Shown here piece after piece: positions 1 through 8,557 of a DNA stretch of 64,000 nt (within the stretch, counting starts at the first letter, position 1; each line of letters begins with the position of its first letter). The notes under the pieces were generated by a model. It was given only the letters and a program-made list of their open reading frames with translations. It was not told the origin of the DNA and did not search any database. Origin of the DNA: Phycisphaerales bacterium (GTDB lineage Bacteria > Planctomycetota > Phycisphaerae > Phycisphaerales > UBA1924); assembly GCA_020847175.1 (NCBI GenBank), contig JADLCM010000064.1, forward strand, positions 1-64,000. Direction: 5' to 3'. The position numbers and the translations under genes were made by a program.

Positions 1-1
1 C

Positions 2-235
2 GCCCGAAAGCTCATCGAGTCTCGCGGCGCGGCCATGACCTTCCTGCCGCCCTACAGCCCCGACCTCAACCCCATCGAGATGATCTTCTCGAAGATCAAG
101 CAGTTGCTGCGATCAATGGCCTGCCGACCCGTCGAAGCGCTCTGGAACGCCATGCAGTCAGTCCTCGACCAGGTCACGCCAGCCGATGCCGCCAACTGCT
201 TCAAACACTGCGGATACTCGCCACGCCTGGATTAG
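2..235 (+). mobile_element. IS630-family transposase, C-terminal part (cut by window edge)
   Basis: The open frame runs in from the left edge and ends at a TAG. It shows the C-terminal signature of IS630/Tc1-mariner DDE transposases: PPYSPDLNPIE followed by a helix rich in Lys and Leu. The Glu of NPIE is the third catalytic residue in this family. The upstream DD residues lie outside the window, so completeness cannot be judged. Transposases of this family cut and paste DNA at TA targets. I could not identify a terminal inverted repeat with confidence in the roughly 100 bases after the stop. The neighbouring orphan gene on the other strand has no obvious link to the element. Confidence 0.85.
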
Positions 236-352
236 AACCGCTCTAGCAAGAAGTTTGCATTGGACTTCATCGCCGAACATGACGAGGCGGGCAGCGCCCC
301 CGCCGCACCGCAGGAATCGCGATGTCCGTGCGTGGCGGCGGTTTCCGGTGCG

Positions 353-763
353 TCAGCCCCCGAAGAGAAACGCGTCCGGATCATCCTGAAAGACCTTGCG
401 TCCGGTCGCCTCGGCGACGCGGCGAAGTCTGAATGGCCCGACGTACTCGCCCCTGCCGGGGCTCACGCAGTAGAACGGCATTCTCGGCACTTCCGGGAGT
501 TCCCAGTACCCGGCCTTGGGAAGTGTCCGCGGCGTGTCGCGATCCTCGATCGCCCTGGGCTGGCCCGGCTTTCCAGTCTTGCCCCGGCTTCGCTTCATCA
601 CCACGCTATCGGCGACCAGCGCTCGCGTATTGACGGTCGCTCGCCCTCCGACCACTCTCTTCGTACTCATGCGCCGCTCCCAATCCGGATGGTTGAGCCA
701 CGCCCTGTGCCGGACCGTGTCCTGGGCGAAATCGCGGGCGAAATTATAGGCCCCACGCAACAC
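353..763 (-). CDS. Small hypothetical protein
   Basis: I do not recognise this protein. It is up to 136 residues, basic in the middle (KRSRGKTGKPGQPR) and ends in a short acidic tail (DDPDAFLFGG). No signal peptide or membrane segment is visible. Two starts are possible. GTG at 763 gives 136 residues; the upstream codons keep high third-position GC, which supports coding, but there is no clear ribosome site. ATG at 670 gives 105 residues and has GGGAG just upstream. It lies between an IS630 transposase and gspE, so it may be cargo or a leftover of the insertion. The rest of 671-855 holds nothing else I can name. Confidence 0.4.
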   Translation of the reverse strand: MLRGAYNFARDFAQDTVRHRAWLNHPDWERRMSTKRVVGGRATVNTRALVADSVVMKRSRGKTGKPGQPRAIEDRDTPRTLPKAGYWELPEVPRMPFYCVSPGRGEYVGPFRLRRVAEATGRKVFQDDPDAFLFGG

Positions 764-855
764 ATCCGGCCCACTCGCTCAACGTCCAGCGCGCCTGGAG
801 CGATCCCGCCACCAGGAACAAGTATGCCCCGCATCGGGCGAGTTGCCACACTCAT

Positions 856-2574
856 TCACCCCCCATGCAGCACGCGGAAGACCTCGGCCTCGTCGGTCAG
901 GCCCATCTTCACCTTCTCCAGCGCATCGTCGCGCATGGTGCGGAAGCCCGACTCCACCGCCGCCTGGCGCAGCGTCACGCCGTCCACGCGCTGGGCGGTC
1001 AGGCGCCGCAGGTCATCGGTCATGCTCATGATCTCATAGACCGCGAGGCGTCCGCGGTACCCCAGCCCCTGGCACACGTCGCACTTCGTTCCGGCCTTCG
1101 CCCCGGCGGGCGCCTTGCCCATGCCGTCGCAGGCGGCGCACCTGCGGCGCACCAGGCGCTGTGCCAGAACGCCGAGCAGGCTGCTCGTCACCAGGTACGG
1201 CTGCATCCCCACGTCGATCAGGCGCGGAATGGCGCCCGGCGCATCGTTCGTGTGCAGCGTCGCCAGCACCAGGTGCCCCGTGAGCGAGGCCTGCACCGCG
1301 AGGCTCGCGGTCTCGGCGTCGCGGATCTCGCCCACCAGGATCACGTCGGGGTCCTGGCGCAGCAGCGCCCGCAGCCCGGTGGCGAAGGTCACGTTCCGCT
1401 TCGGGTTTACCTGCATCTGGCTGATGCCCTCGAGCCGGTACTCCACCGGGTCTTCAATGGTCATCACGTTGCGGCTCGACCGGTCAATGCGCCCCAGCGC
1501 CGCGTAGAGCGTCGTGGTCTTGCCGCTCCCCGTCGGTCCGGTCACCAGCACCATGCCGTTGGGCCGCTCGATGAGGTCCATGAGCTGCGCCTGCATCTTC
1601 TTGCTCATGCCCACCGCGTCAAGCGACAGCTGCGTCTGTGTCTGGTCGAGCAGGCGGAGCACGATCCGCTCCCCGTGAATCGACGGGATCACCGACATGC
1701 GGATGTCCACCTTCCGCTGCCCGATGCGCACCGCCGTCTGCCCGTCCTGGGGCGAATGGCGGTTCGCGATGTCCAGCTCCGTCATCACCTTCAGGCGCGA
1801 ACTGATCGCCGCCGCCAGCCCCGGGGGGGGTGAGAACGCATCGTGCAGGAGGCCGTCGATGCGGAACCGAATCACCAGCCGGTTCTCCTCGGGGTGCACG
1901 TGGATGTCGCTCGCCCGGCGGCGCAGCGCCTCGAAGAGGATCATGTTCACCAGGCGGATCACCGGAGTCTGGCGCGCCAGCGCCAGCAGGTCCGCCCCGG
2001 AGGAGGCCGCCGCCGCCGAGGAGATCGCCGCGTCATCCAGCGGCATCTCGTCGATGATCTCGGTGACGAGGTCGCCCTTCTGCTCGTAGCCGCGGTTGAT
2101 GAGGTTGGCCACCGCGGCCCGCGTCGAGAGCACCAGCCGTGCCGGCATTCCCAACCGCTCCTCGATGAGCGTGAAGACCGCGGGCGCCAGCGGCTGGGCC
2201 GTCGCGAGCGTCATCATGTGCCCGTCGCTCGCGATCGCCCCCACGTGGTGAGCCCGGGCGGCGTCGGGCGGGATCACCTCGTAGAACCGGGCGGAAGACT
2301 CCTCGGGCCGGGGGTCGCCCACGAACTCAAGCCCGGTGCGCAGGGCGATGCGCTCCAGCACCTGCTGCTCATCCAGCGCCAGGATGCCCAGCAGCGCCTC
2401 CAGCGGTTCAACATCCGAGCCCGGCGCCTCGCGAAACTGGCGCGCCTGCTCGGGCGAAAGCCCCAGCGCCCCGCTCCACGCCGCGACCCGCGCATCGCTG
2501 CGCAGCGCGAGCACCGGGTCGCTCACCGCGAGCGCCGTGCCCCCTCCATTCTCCCGCCGCGCAACCTTCGCCAC
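856..2574 (-). CDS. gspE: Type II secretion / type IV pilus assembly ATPase GspE (system 1)
   Basis: Cytoplasmic hexameric ATPase that powers pseudopilus assembly. The 572-residue protein has an N-terminal MshEN-like region, the ASDIH motif, a Walker A GPTGSGKTT near residue 345, an Asp box and the His box LHTND. A tetracysteine zinc module (CAAC...CDVC, about residues 478-500) is present, as in GspE/PilB. The start is GTG at 2574 with AAAGG upstream. It follows gspD on the same strand after 65 bp that contain a strong GC hairpin. A second GspE paralogue lies at 32072. This one is separated by about 15 kb from the pseudopilin genes it probably serves. The C-terminus GFRTMRDDALEKV is typical of the family. 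Confidence 0.93.
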   Translation of the reverse strand: MAKVARRENGGGTALAVSDPVLALRSDARVAAWSGALGLSPEQARQFREAPGSDVEPLEALLGILALDEQQVLERIALRTGLEFVGDPRPEESSARFYEVIPPDAARAHHVGAIASDGHMMTLATAQPLAPAVFTLIEERLGMPARLVLSTRAAVANLINRGYEQKGDLVTEIIDEMPLDDAAISSAAAASSGADLLALARQTPVIRLVNMILFEALRRRASDIHVHPEENRLVIRFRIDGLLHDAFSPPPGLAAAISSRLKVMTELDIANRHSPQDGQTAVRIGQRKVDIRMSVIPSIHGERIVLRLLDQTQTQLSLDAVGMSKKMQAQLMDLIERPNGMVLVTGPTGSGKTTTLYAALGRIDRSSRNVMTIEDPVEYRLEGISQMQVNPKRNVTFATGLRALLRQDPDVILVGEIRDAETASLAVQASLTGHLVLATLHTNDAPGAIPRLIDVGMQPYLVTSSLLGVLAQRLVRRRCAACDGMGKAPAGAKAGTKCDVCQGLGYRGRLAVYEIMSMTDDLRRLTAQRVDGVTLRQAAVESGFRTMRDDALEKVKMGLTDEAEVFRVLHGG

Positions 2575-2606
2575 TCGACGCCTTTCGCTGTGTGCTGCCC
2601 CGGTCG

Positions 2607-2625
2607 CCCGGCCCGCCGGGCCGGG
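2607..2625 (-). terminator. GC-only hairpin between gspD and gspE
   Basis: A perfect inverted repeat: CCCGGCCC at 2607-2614 and GGGCCGGG at 2618-2625, with a 3-base loop. It lies in the 65-bp gap between the gspD stop and the gspE start. No U-tract follows, so it may attenuate or protect the transcript rather than end it. This could lower gspE expression relative to gspD. It is seen directly as sequence; the function is inference. Confidence 0.35.
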
Positions 2626-2639
2626 CTCTCCACCGACGC

Positions 2640-5279
2640 CTACTCCGGATTCCCCGCCGGCAGCATCGGGATCGGCGCATACTCCAGCGCCGGCGCATCG
2701 GGCGCGATATCCGCCACCTTGCGCGGCCCCTCGGTCAGCAGCCGGTGCCCCCCGAAGTTCCGGTCGCTCAGGATGCGCGGCGTGATGAACACGTAGAGCA
2801 CGGACCCCGATGTGCTCTCCCGCGTATCGCTGAAAAGCAGCCCGAGCAGCGGCACCTCCCCGATAAACGGCAGTCTCGCCACCGTCTTCCGGGTGTCGTC
2901 GATCTTGATGCCGCCCACCACGATCGTCGCGTCGCCCGGGATCGTCACCGAGTCCGCGCGGATCGTTCGCTCCGTGCGCGGCGGGGGGATGCCCCCCGTC
3001 GCCAGGCCCTCGAAGTTTGACAGCGTGATCTCGTACGACAGCCGCATGTACCCGCCCGCGCTGATCCGGGGCGTCACGAGCAGCGTCGTTCCTGCATCCT
3101 CGTACCCCTGGAACGTCGTCGTCGTCTGCCCGTTGCCGATGTTGTTCGTCGTCGTCGTCGGCTCCTGGCGGACATTGATGATCTCCGCCTCTTCGTTGTC
3201 ATCGACCAGCAGCGTCGGGTTCGAGACGATCCGCACGTCGCTCACGTCCTGCGTCGCGGTCATCACAAAGGGCACGTACTCCGAAAGGATCACCGCCCCC
3301 GTGAACCCGGGCAGCGCCGCCGCCACCGTGCGGGGCGTGATGAACGATCCGCCCGTGGGCACCCCCGTAAGCCCCCAGTTCTGCTGGAGCGCGCCGCCGG
3401 CGCCCTGCGCGTTGATGAGCTGCGTCTCGAACGCCAGGCGCGTCGCCTCGCTGTCCGAGATCGCCACGATCTTCACATCCACATACACCTGCGGGCGGCG
3501 GATGTCGATCCCCGCGACGATGCGCTCCAGTTCCCGCTGCGACCGCGCCGGCGCCTTGATGACCAACTGGTTGTTCTCCGTGTCCGCCGTGATCTCCACC
3601 AGCGCCGGGTCCCCCGTGAAGCCCAGCTCCCCCTCGCCCACCGAGCCGAGCGCCCGGGGCGGGCGGTTGCCGCTGTTGCGGTTCTGCTGCGTGCGGTTCT
3701 GCTGGTTCTGCTGGTTGCCGCCCCCCTGGTTCTGGGGCAGCAACCCGCCCGTCGCGACCAGGTCCTCACCCAGCACCACGGCGCGAAGCAGGTCAGAAAC
3801 CGTCTGCGCATCGCCGTGCTTGAGCTTGTAGATCCCGATGGTGATCGACTCATCCTCGGGCTTGAACTCCGCGACCAGCCCCGCCATCTGCTCATGCTGC
3901 TCGCTCGTGCCGGAATACATGATGTACCCGCGGTACTCATCCACCACCATCAGGGGCCCGCCCTGGAGCGCCTGCTGCTGGCTCAACGCCTGCAACTGCT
4001 GAAACTGCTGGTTGAACCCGCCCCCGCCGAAGTTGGGCTGCTGCGTGGTCTGCCCAGAATCAAAGTACGTGATCTCGCCGAGCCCGCGCTGCGACGCGAG
4101 ATTCGCGATTGCCCGCGCATCCACGCCCGCAAAGTAGCGCTTGGACACGAGCGTGGAAGGCTGGTCGATCACTTCCAGCGCCTTGCGCACCAGCGCCGTT
4201 TCGTCCTCCCGCCCGCGGAAGATCAACGCATTGCCCAGCGGGTCCACGCGCAGCCGGTCGGCGAAGGTCTCCACCCCGCTCCCGGACGTCGTCGGCACCT
4301 GCTGCTGCTGCTGCTGCTGGCCCGGGCCCTGCGGCAGGCGAACCGTCGCGCGCGATGTGCCCGTGCCCCCCACGAGTTCGATGGCCCGGTCGCGCGCCAC
4401 AGGCGCCGCAAGATACCTCAGTTCAAAGCGCACCCAGCCCAGAGCCAGCTGCTCTTTGACAATCGCCTCGACGAGTTCGACCACCACCTTCACCCGTGAG
4501 GGCGTGTCGGTCATCACGATCACGCCGAGATCGTCGAGATACGCGATCCGCAGCCCGGAGGCCGCCCCGCCGCCCTGGCCCTGCGGGCCGGCGATCCGCG
4601 CTCCCAGCTGCGTCTCAATCGCCGTCTGCAGCGAGCTGGGCTTGAGATTGGGCGTGCGGATCAGGCGCGTCGTCGCGAGTTCTCCCCCCGCCAGGGGCCG
4701 CGCCCGCACATCCGCCGCCGACCGAACCACATACCACCCTTCGGCCTCCGGCGCGATCGAGTAGTTCTGCTGCTCCAGCAGCGAGTTCAGCAGCGACAGC
4801 AACTGCCCGCGCGGCACGGTGAACCCGCTCGTAAACGCCACCGTCCCCGACAGCGCCGGATCAACCGCAACCTGGATGCCCAGCGTCTGCGCCACGAACT
4901 CCACCAGGTCCTTGAGTTCAACACCCTCCGCAAACGCCGTGAACTCGATCTCGTCAACGCTTGGATCAACCTTGGGCAGCGCCGCCCGTTCCGGCACGGT
5001 CCCTCCGTCGCCCGCGCCCGGCTGCTCTCCCGCGCCCGCCGGAGCCCCGCCTTCGGGTTGCCCCGGGGCGCCACCCGTGACGCGCGGCTGACCTTGACCC
5101 GCCGGGCCCCGGAGGAAACTTCCCGGGCGCGTCGGGCGCTGACCGGCGGGCTGGCCGGCCTCCTGCCCGCCGGCTCCCGGCTGGGTCTCCTTCGGAGTCT
5201 CGCCATTCTGCCCCAGCGCGAGCCCGCAGAGCATCGCCAGCACGCCCGTCGCCCACGCCATCCGATGCCCTGCCTTCAT
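2640..5279 (-). CDS. gspD: Type II secretion secretin GspD (system 1)
   Basis: Outer-membrane secretin that forms the exit channel for the secretion system or pilus. The predicted 879-residue precursor begins with a signal peptide (core GVLAMLCGLALGQ). The start at 5279 is chosen because AGGAG lies 8 bases upstream; longer open reading continues upstream but lacks this. A Gly/Pro/Gln-rich linker follows, then repeated N-domains and a C-terminal secretin domain with VSNPTLLVDDNEEAEI and a series of TTLLVTPRIS-like beta strands. Length is larger than the usual 650-750, mainly because of Q/N-rich insertions (a Q7 run and a QNQ/NQQN-rich stretch). It is divergent from the gene at 5314 with only 34 bp between them, and is followed by gspE. 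No pilotin gene is seen nearby. Confidence 0.93.
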   Translation of the reverse strand: MKAGHRMAWATGVLAMLCGLALGQNGETPKETQPGAGGQEAGQPAGQRPTRPGSFLRGPAGQGQPRVTGGAPGQPEGGAPAGAGEQPGAGDGGTVPERAALPKVDPSVDEIEFTAFAEGVELKDLVEFVAQTLGIQVAVDPALSGTVAFTSGFTVPRGQLLSLLNSLLEQQNYSIAPEAEGWYVVRSAADVRARPLAGGELATTRLIRTPNLKPSSLQTAIETQLGARIAGPQGQGGGAASGLRIAYLDDLGVIVMTDTPSRVKVVVELVEAIVKEQLALGWVRFELRYLAAPVARDRAIELVGGTGTSRATVRLPQGPGQQQQQQQVPTTSGSGVETFADRLRVDPLGNALIFRGREDETALVRKALEVIDQPSTLVSKRYFAGVDARAIANLASQRGLGEITYFDSGQTTQQPNFGGGGFNQQFQQLQALSQQQALQGGPLMVVDEYRGYIMYSGTSEQHEQMAGLVAEFKPEDESITIGIYKLKHGDAQTVSDLLRAVVLGEDLVATGGLLPQNQGGGNQQNQQNRTQQNRNSGNRPPRALGSVGEGELGFTGDPALVEITADTENNQLVIKAPARSQRELERIVAGIDIRRPQVYVDVKIVAISDSEATRLAFETQLINAQGAGGALQQNWGLTGVPTGGSFITPRTVAAALPGFTGAVILSEYVPFVMTATQDVSDVRIVSNPTLLVDDNEEAEIINVRQEPTTTTNNIGNGQTTTTFQGYEDAGTTLLVTPRISAGGYMRLSYEITLSNFEGLATGGIPPPRTERTIRADSVTIPGDATIVVGGIKIDDTRKTVARLPFIGEVPLLGLLFSDTRESTSGSVLYVFITPRILSDRNFGGHRLLTEGPRKVADIAPDAPALEYAPIPMLPAGNPE
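4299..4319. repeat. (CTG)7 microsatellite inside gspD
   Basis: Seven uninterrupted CTG triplets on the plus strand, read as a run of seven Gln codons in gspD. Perfect triplet tracts can change length by slippage without breaking the frame. Confidence 0.8.
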
Positions 5280-5313
5280 CCTGCACACTCCTGGGTCCGC
5301 AGAATACCCTAGG

Positions 5314-6087
5314 TTGAATCGGCGCAAGCGGTTCCGCCGCCCGAGGTTTCCCGTGCTCGAAGACTTTCCCGGCCTCGACGCGCTCGTCGAGTCTTTTCCC
5401 CACTCACCCAACGCCGTTTCGGCGCCTGCCTTGCATGCGCCCGGGTCCGTGACATTCCCGTTATCGACCGAACCCCCGGCCTTCCCCCCAGCCCACTCAC
5501 TCGACGCCCTCTTTGACGCCGTCCTGCGCCGCGCCGCCATGCGTCAGCGCGACGGCGCCCCGTTCCTCACCTCGCTCACCCAGCAACTCCTGCACGCACA
5601 GGAACACGTCAATCCCTACGACACCGGACCCAGCCTCGCCATCCTCGATGCGCCCGCCCGCGCCGCGGGCGGCTGGATCGTCCAGCTCGCGGAACGCGCG
5701 GGGGCGCGCTGCCTCCTCAATCCTTCGCGCGTACCGCCTCACCTCGGGACAGGTTCCGGCCTCGCGCAGTCGCAGCGCATTGCGCCCCTGCCGCGCGAAC
5801 TCATGCCGGCCGCGCTCCACCAGGCCGAGCCGGACTTCATCCTTGTGTTGGGCTCGCCAGGGCCCGGCGATGACCCCTGGAATCCGCTGACCGGCGATTC
5901 ATCTTGGTCGCACCTGAGCGCCGTTCGCGCCGCCCGCGCCGTGTGGGTTCCGGGCCCCATCACGCTCGGGGTGCTGCCCGAATTCATGTGGTTCTTGGTG
6001 GGCTGGCTTCAGGCGCGCCCTGAACTCATCCCTTCGACTGTGGCGCGGCGCGAGTTTCGGAATGGCGGCTGGCTGGCATCGTGTTGA
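5314..6087 (+). CDS. Hypothetical protein divergent from gspD
   Basis: Not recognised. About 257 residues from a TTG at 5314, or 244 from a GTG at 5353; neither has a strong ribosome site. The N-terminal third is Pro-rich. The middle is helical with SLAILDAPARAAGGW and QLAERAGARCLL. The C-terminal part has PDFILVLGSPGPGDDPWN, then a segment ending in WVPGPITLGVLPEFMWFL that looks like an alpha/beta fold. There is a faint resemblance to substrate-binding folds, which I do not trust. It begins 34 bp from gspD on the opposite strand and so probably shares its regulatory region. Its 3' end overlaps the methyltransferase gene on the other strand by 62 bp. Confidence 0.6.
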   Translation: MNRRKRFRRPRFPVLEDFPGLDALVESFPHSPNAVSAPALHAPGSVTFPLSTEPPAFPPAHSLDALFDAVLRRAAMRQRDGAPFLTSLTQQLLHAQEHVNPYDTGPSLAILDAPARAAGGWIVQLAERAGARCLLNPSRVPPHLGTGSGLAQSQRIAPLPRELMPAALHQAEPDFILVLGSPGPGDDPWNPLTGDSSWSHLSAVRAARAVWVPGPITLGVLPEFMWFLVGWLQARPELIPSTVARREFRNGGWLASC

Positions 6088-6859
6088 CCGCCCTCTTGCC
6101 CCGTCGCGCCAGGGCCGGCATCTTCGGGTCACCGACGAACAGATCGGCGAGCGACTCATCGAACCGCAGCGCCCCGCCCTTCCGCTTCAACTTGCGGCAG
6201 ATGGTCACGCCCGGCGAGCGCCACCCGGGATTGCCGTGGGTCCGGGGTGAGTCGAGAGTGACCACCTCGAACCGGGGGTTTTCTCGAAGTTGCCTCACCG
6301 CCGCCCCCACGCCGTCAAAGAACAGCGTGTCGTGCATCAGGATGACCCCTCCCGGCTTGAGCAGGGGCTCGAAGGCGATGAGTTCTTCCATGATCGTGCG
6401 GTAGTGGTGGTCGGAATCCAGCACGAGCATGTCAAAGGTGGTGCCCTTCAGGGTCGGGGCCGCGTCCTGACTGCGCGCGCAGATCCACCGCACGTGGCGC
6501 GCCAACGCTGTGCCCTCCCAAAGGTGGCTGGATTCCGCAGGGTCGATGCTCGTGACGATCCCGTCCTGCCCGAGGTCGCGCAGCCCGGCGGCGATCATCG
6601 ACGTGGAGTACCCCCAATAGGTGCCCGTCTCCAGCACCCGCACCGGACGCAGCAGCATCACCATGGCATACCAGAGACGCCCGACTTCGATTTCGACGCT
6701 GCCGAAGTCCGGCTTCGAGCGAAGCCGCCCGCGGTAGCCGCCTGTCGCCGGGTCGTATGTCTTCTCAAAGCGCCTGATCTTCGCCGGCATCGCGCCGTAC
6801 GGACCCCGTCGGGGCTGCCGGGGCGCGGGGCATGGTTCGGGCCTTGGCGACGCACTCAC
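6026..6859 (-). CDS. Class I SAM-dependent methyltransferase
   Basis: Probable small-molecule or sugar O-methyltransferase, 277 residues, cytoplasmic. The SAM-binding motif I is VLETGTYWGYST, followed by VTSIDPAE (motif II) and DMLVLDSDHHY. A later MHDTLF matches the Methyltransf_24 / cephalosporin-hydroxylase-like group. The GTG start at 6859 overlaps the stop of plsC as GTGA, which argues for translational coupling; an internal ATG at 6790 would give 254 residues. The N-terminal 25 residues are basic and Pro-rich. The substrate is unknown. Pairing with an acyltransferase suggests lipid or envelope glycan modification, but this is inference. The last 62 bp overlap the convergent gene. Confidence 0.8.
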   Translation of the reverse strand: MSASPRPEPCPAPRQPRRGPYGAMPAKIRRFEKTYDPATGGYRGRLRSKPDFGSVEIEVGRLWYAMVMLLRPVRVLETGTYWGYSTSMIAAGLRDLGQDGIVTSIDPAESSHLWEGTALARHVRWICARSQDAAPTLKGTTFDMLVLDSDHHYRTIMEELIAFEPLLKPGGVILMHDTLFFDGVGAAVRQLRENPRFEVVTLDSPRTHGNPGWRSPGVTICRKLKRKGGALRFDESLADLFVGDPKMPALARRGKRAVNTMPASRHSETRAAPQSKG

Positions 6860-7566
6860 GCGGTCATGGTAGCGGGGGCGGCACGCGCACCCGACCGAAT
6901 CTCGCCCAGCAGCCTCTCCACCTCGTGCTGCAGGCGGGCGACAGCGCCGTCTGGCCCCATCGCCAGCAGTTCCTCGGCCTCGATCACCTCGCCGTACTTC
7001 ACCGTGATCCGCCCCCACGGCCTCGGGAGCCGCCGGCGCCGGGGCCAGGCCTCGAATGCGCCGTCGAGGGCGACGGGAATGACCGGGCACCTGGCGCGCC
7101 GGAGCAGGATCGCCACCCCGCGCTTGAACTCGCCCACCTCGCCCGTCTCGGAGCGGCTTCCCTCCGGAAAGACCAGGACCGCCGCGCCCTGTTCGAGCCG
7201 CCGGATGGACTCCTTCATCGCCGCCGAGTCGGGTTGGTCCTGGCGGATCGGCAGGGCGTGGAGAGTGCGGATGAGCCAGCTGAGGGTGCGTGACTTGAAC
7301 AACCCGACGCGTGCGACGTAGTCGAGGTGCCGGTTGATCGCCGTGCCCACGATGGGCGGGTCCAGAAACGACTGGTGGTTCGCCACGAACAGCAGCGGCC
7401 CCGTGCGGGGCACCCGCGCCGCCCCGATCGCCCTGTAGCGGTAGCACAGGCAGAGCACCAGCCCCGTGATGCACCGGCAGAGGTCGTAGAAGATGATCGC
7501 GCCGAGGCGCCCGGACGGATGCTTGGTGCGATAGAAGCGGACCATGCGCCGGAAGCGTACGGGCAT
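6856..7566 (-). CDS. plsC: 1-acyl-sn-glycerol-3-phosphate acyltransferase (PlsC family)
   Basis: Transfers an acyl chain to lysophosphatidic acid at the inner membrane in phospholipid synthesis. The protein has the HX4D catalytic motif NHQSFLDP and the substrate motif FPEGSRS. A hydrophobic N-terminal segment (CITGLVLCLCYRYRAIG) fits membrane association. Two in-frame starts exist: ATG at 7566 (236 residues) and ATG at 7545 (229 residues). Neither has a clear ribosome site, and I list the longer. It is divergent from the sugar isomerase gene and coupled by GTGA overlap to the downstream methyltransferase. Glycerophosphate preference is assumed from the family; a lysolipid acyltransferase of another kind is possible. 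Confidence 0.87.
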   Translation of the reverse strand: MPVRFRRMVRFYRTKHPSGRLGAIIFYDLCRCITGLVLCLCYRYRAIGAARVPRTGPLLFVANHQSFLDPPIVGTAINRHLDYVARVGLFKSRTLSWLIRTLHALPIRQDQPDSAAMKESIRRLEQGAAVLVFPEGSRSETGEVGEFKRGVAILLRRARCPVIPVALDGAFEAWPRRRRLPRPWGRITVKYGEVIEAEELLAMGPDGAVARLQHEVERLLGEIRSGARAAPATMTA

Positions 7567-7602
7567 GGCCCGGCGCGGGCGGGGGCGGTACAGTCCCGCC
7601 GC

Positions 7603-8514
7603 GTGCTGCTCACACTTGCCACATCCTGTCTTCGTCCGCTGCTCAAGCCCGTGGGGCGGAGCAAGCCCAGGCTCGACCTGCTCGACCTGCCTCGCTTCGC
7701 GCGACAGGAACTGGGCCTGCACGGGCTGACCCTCACCACCGACCTGCTCGCGGGGGCGAGCCGTCAACGTCTCGAGGCGCTGCGCGAACAGGCCGACAAG
7801 GCCGCGTGCGCCTGCCTCGTGCTCGTCGAGCACACCCCCCAGCCCTTCGCCGAGGAATCCGACGACCTCGGCGACAGCGCCATCGAGCGCACCGAGCGCG
7901 TGATCCAGGCCGCCCATGTGCTCGGGTGCAACGCGGCGGCGATCCAGGTGAGCGGCCCCGACAACGTCGATGCCTTCGAGCGAGCCGCCGATCGCCTGCG
8001 CATGGCCGTCGAGCGTGCGGAAAAACTCGAACTGAACCTGCTGCTCGTACCCGGCGAGGGCCTGACCGCCCGGCCCGAGCGGGTCACCGAACTCATCAAG
8101 TCCGTCGGGCGGTTCCGGGTGATGACATTCCCGGACTTCGAGCGTGCATCCGCCGCCCCGGACGCGGGGGCCTACCTCAAGCGCCTCACCCCCTATGCCG
8201 GGGCCGTTTCGGCATCCACCACCCGCTTTGCGGGGGGCGAGAGCGACGTGGATTACTCCACCATCGCACCCGGCACGGTCAAGCACACCGGGTTCGACCT
8301 CGGTCCCATGGTCGACGCGATCAAGGGTGTCGGCTTCGACGGCGCACTTTCGATTGACTACCGGGGCCCCGGGGATGTTACACTGGGGGTGCTGCGCAGC
8401 CGGGCCGCCCTGGAAGGGCTGCTCTACGAACCGCGACCCGGCGATGACGAGATTGACGACCTGTTGGGCGAACTTGAGGACGGACCGGACGAACCGGACG
8501 GAGCCGAGGAGTAA
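7603..8514 (+). CDS. Sugar phosphate isomerase/epimerase family protein (TIM barrel)
   Basis: Xylose-isomerase-like (AP endonuclease 2 superfamily) TIM-barrel protein, 303 residues from GTG 7603. Visible strands include ACLVLVEH, NAAAIQVSG, LNLLLVPGEG, FRVMTFPDF and GALSIDYRG, typical of the barrel. The metal ligands normally come from Glu, Asp and His at strand ends; Asp at DYRG and Asp at FPDF are candidates. It ends in an acidic tail rich in Asp and Glu (about 20 residues). It is divergent from plsC and 43 bp upstream of cmk on the same strand. The substrate cannot be told from sequence. This family is common in planctomycetes. Confidence 0.75.
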   Translation: MLLTLATSCLRPLLKPVGRSKPRLDLLDLPRFARQELGLHGLTLTTDLLAGASRQRLEALREQADKAACACLVLVEHTPQPFAEESDDLGDSAIERTERVIQAAHVLGCNAAAIQVSGPDNVDAFERAADRLRMAVERAEKLELNLLLVPGEGLTARPERVTELIKSVGRFRVMTFPDFERASAAPDAGAYLKRLTPYAGAVSASTTRFAGGESDVDYSTIAPGTVKHTGFDLGPMVDAIKGVGFDGALSIDYRGPGDVTLGVLRSRAALEGLLYEPRPGDDEIDDLLGELEDGPDEPDGAEE

Positions 8515-8557
8515 TGGCTTGCAGGGGTGAGGCGCGAGGCGCCATGGGGAAGCGCGC

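Noticed and set aside
6012..6859. A 482-codon minus-strand frame extending the methyltransferase to 7474
   Set aside because: The upstream part overlaps plsC, which has both acyltransferase motifs, and the GTGA overlap gives a natural start at 6859.
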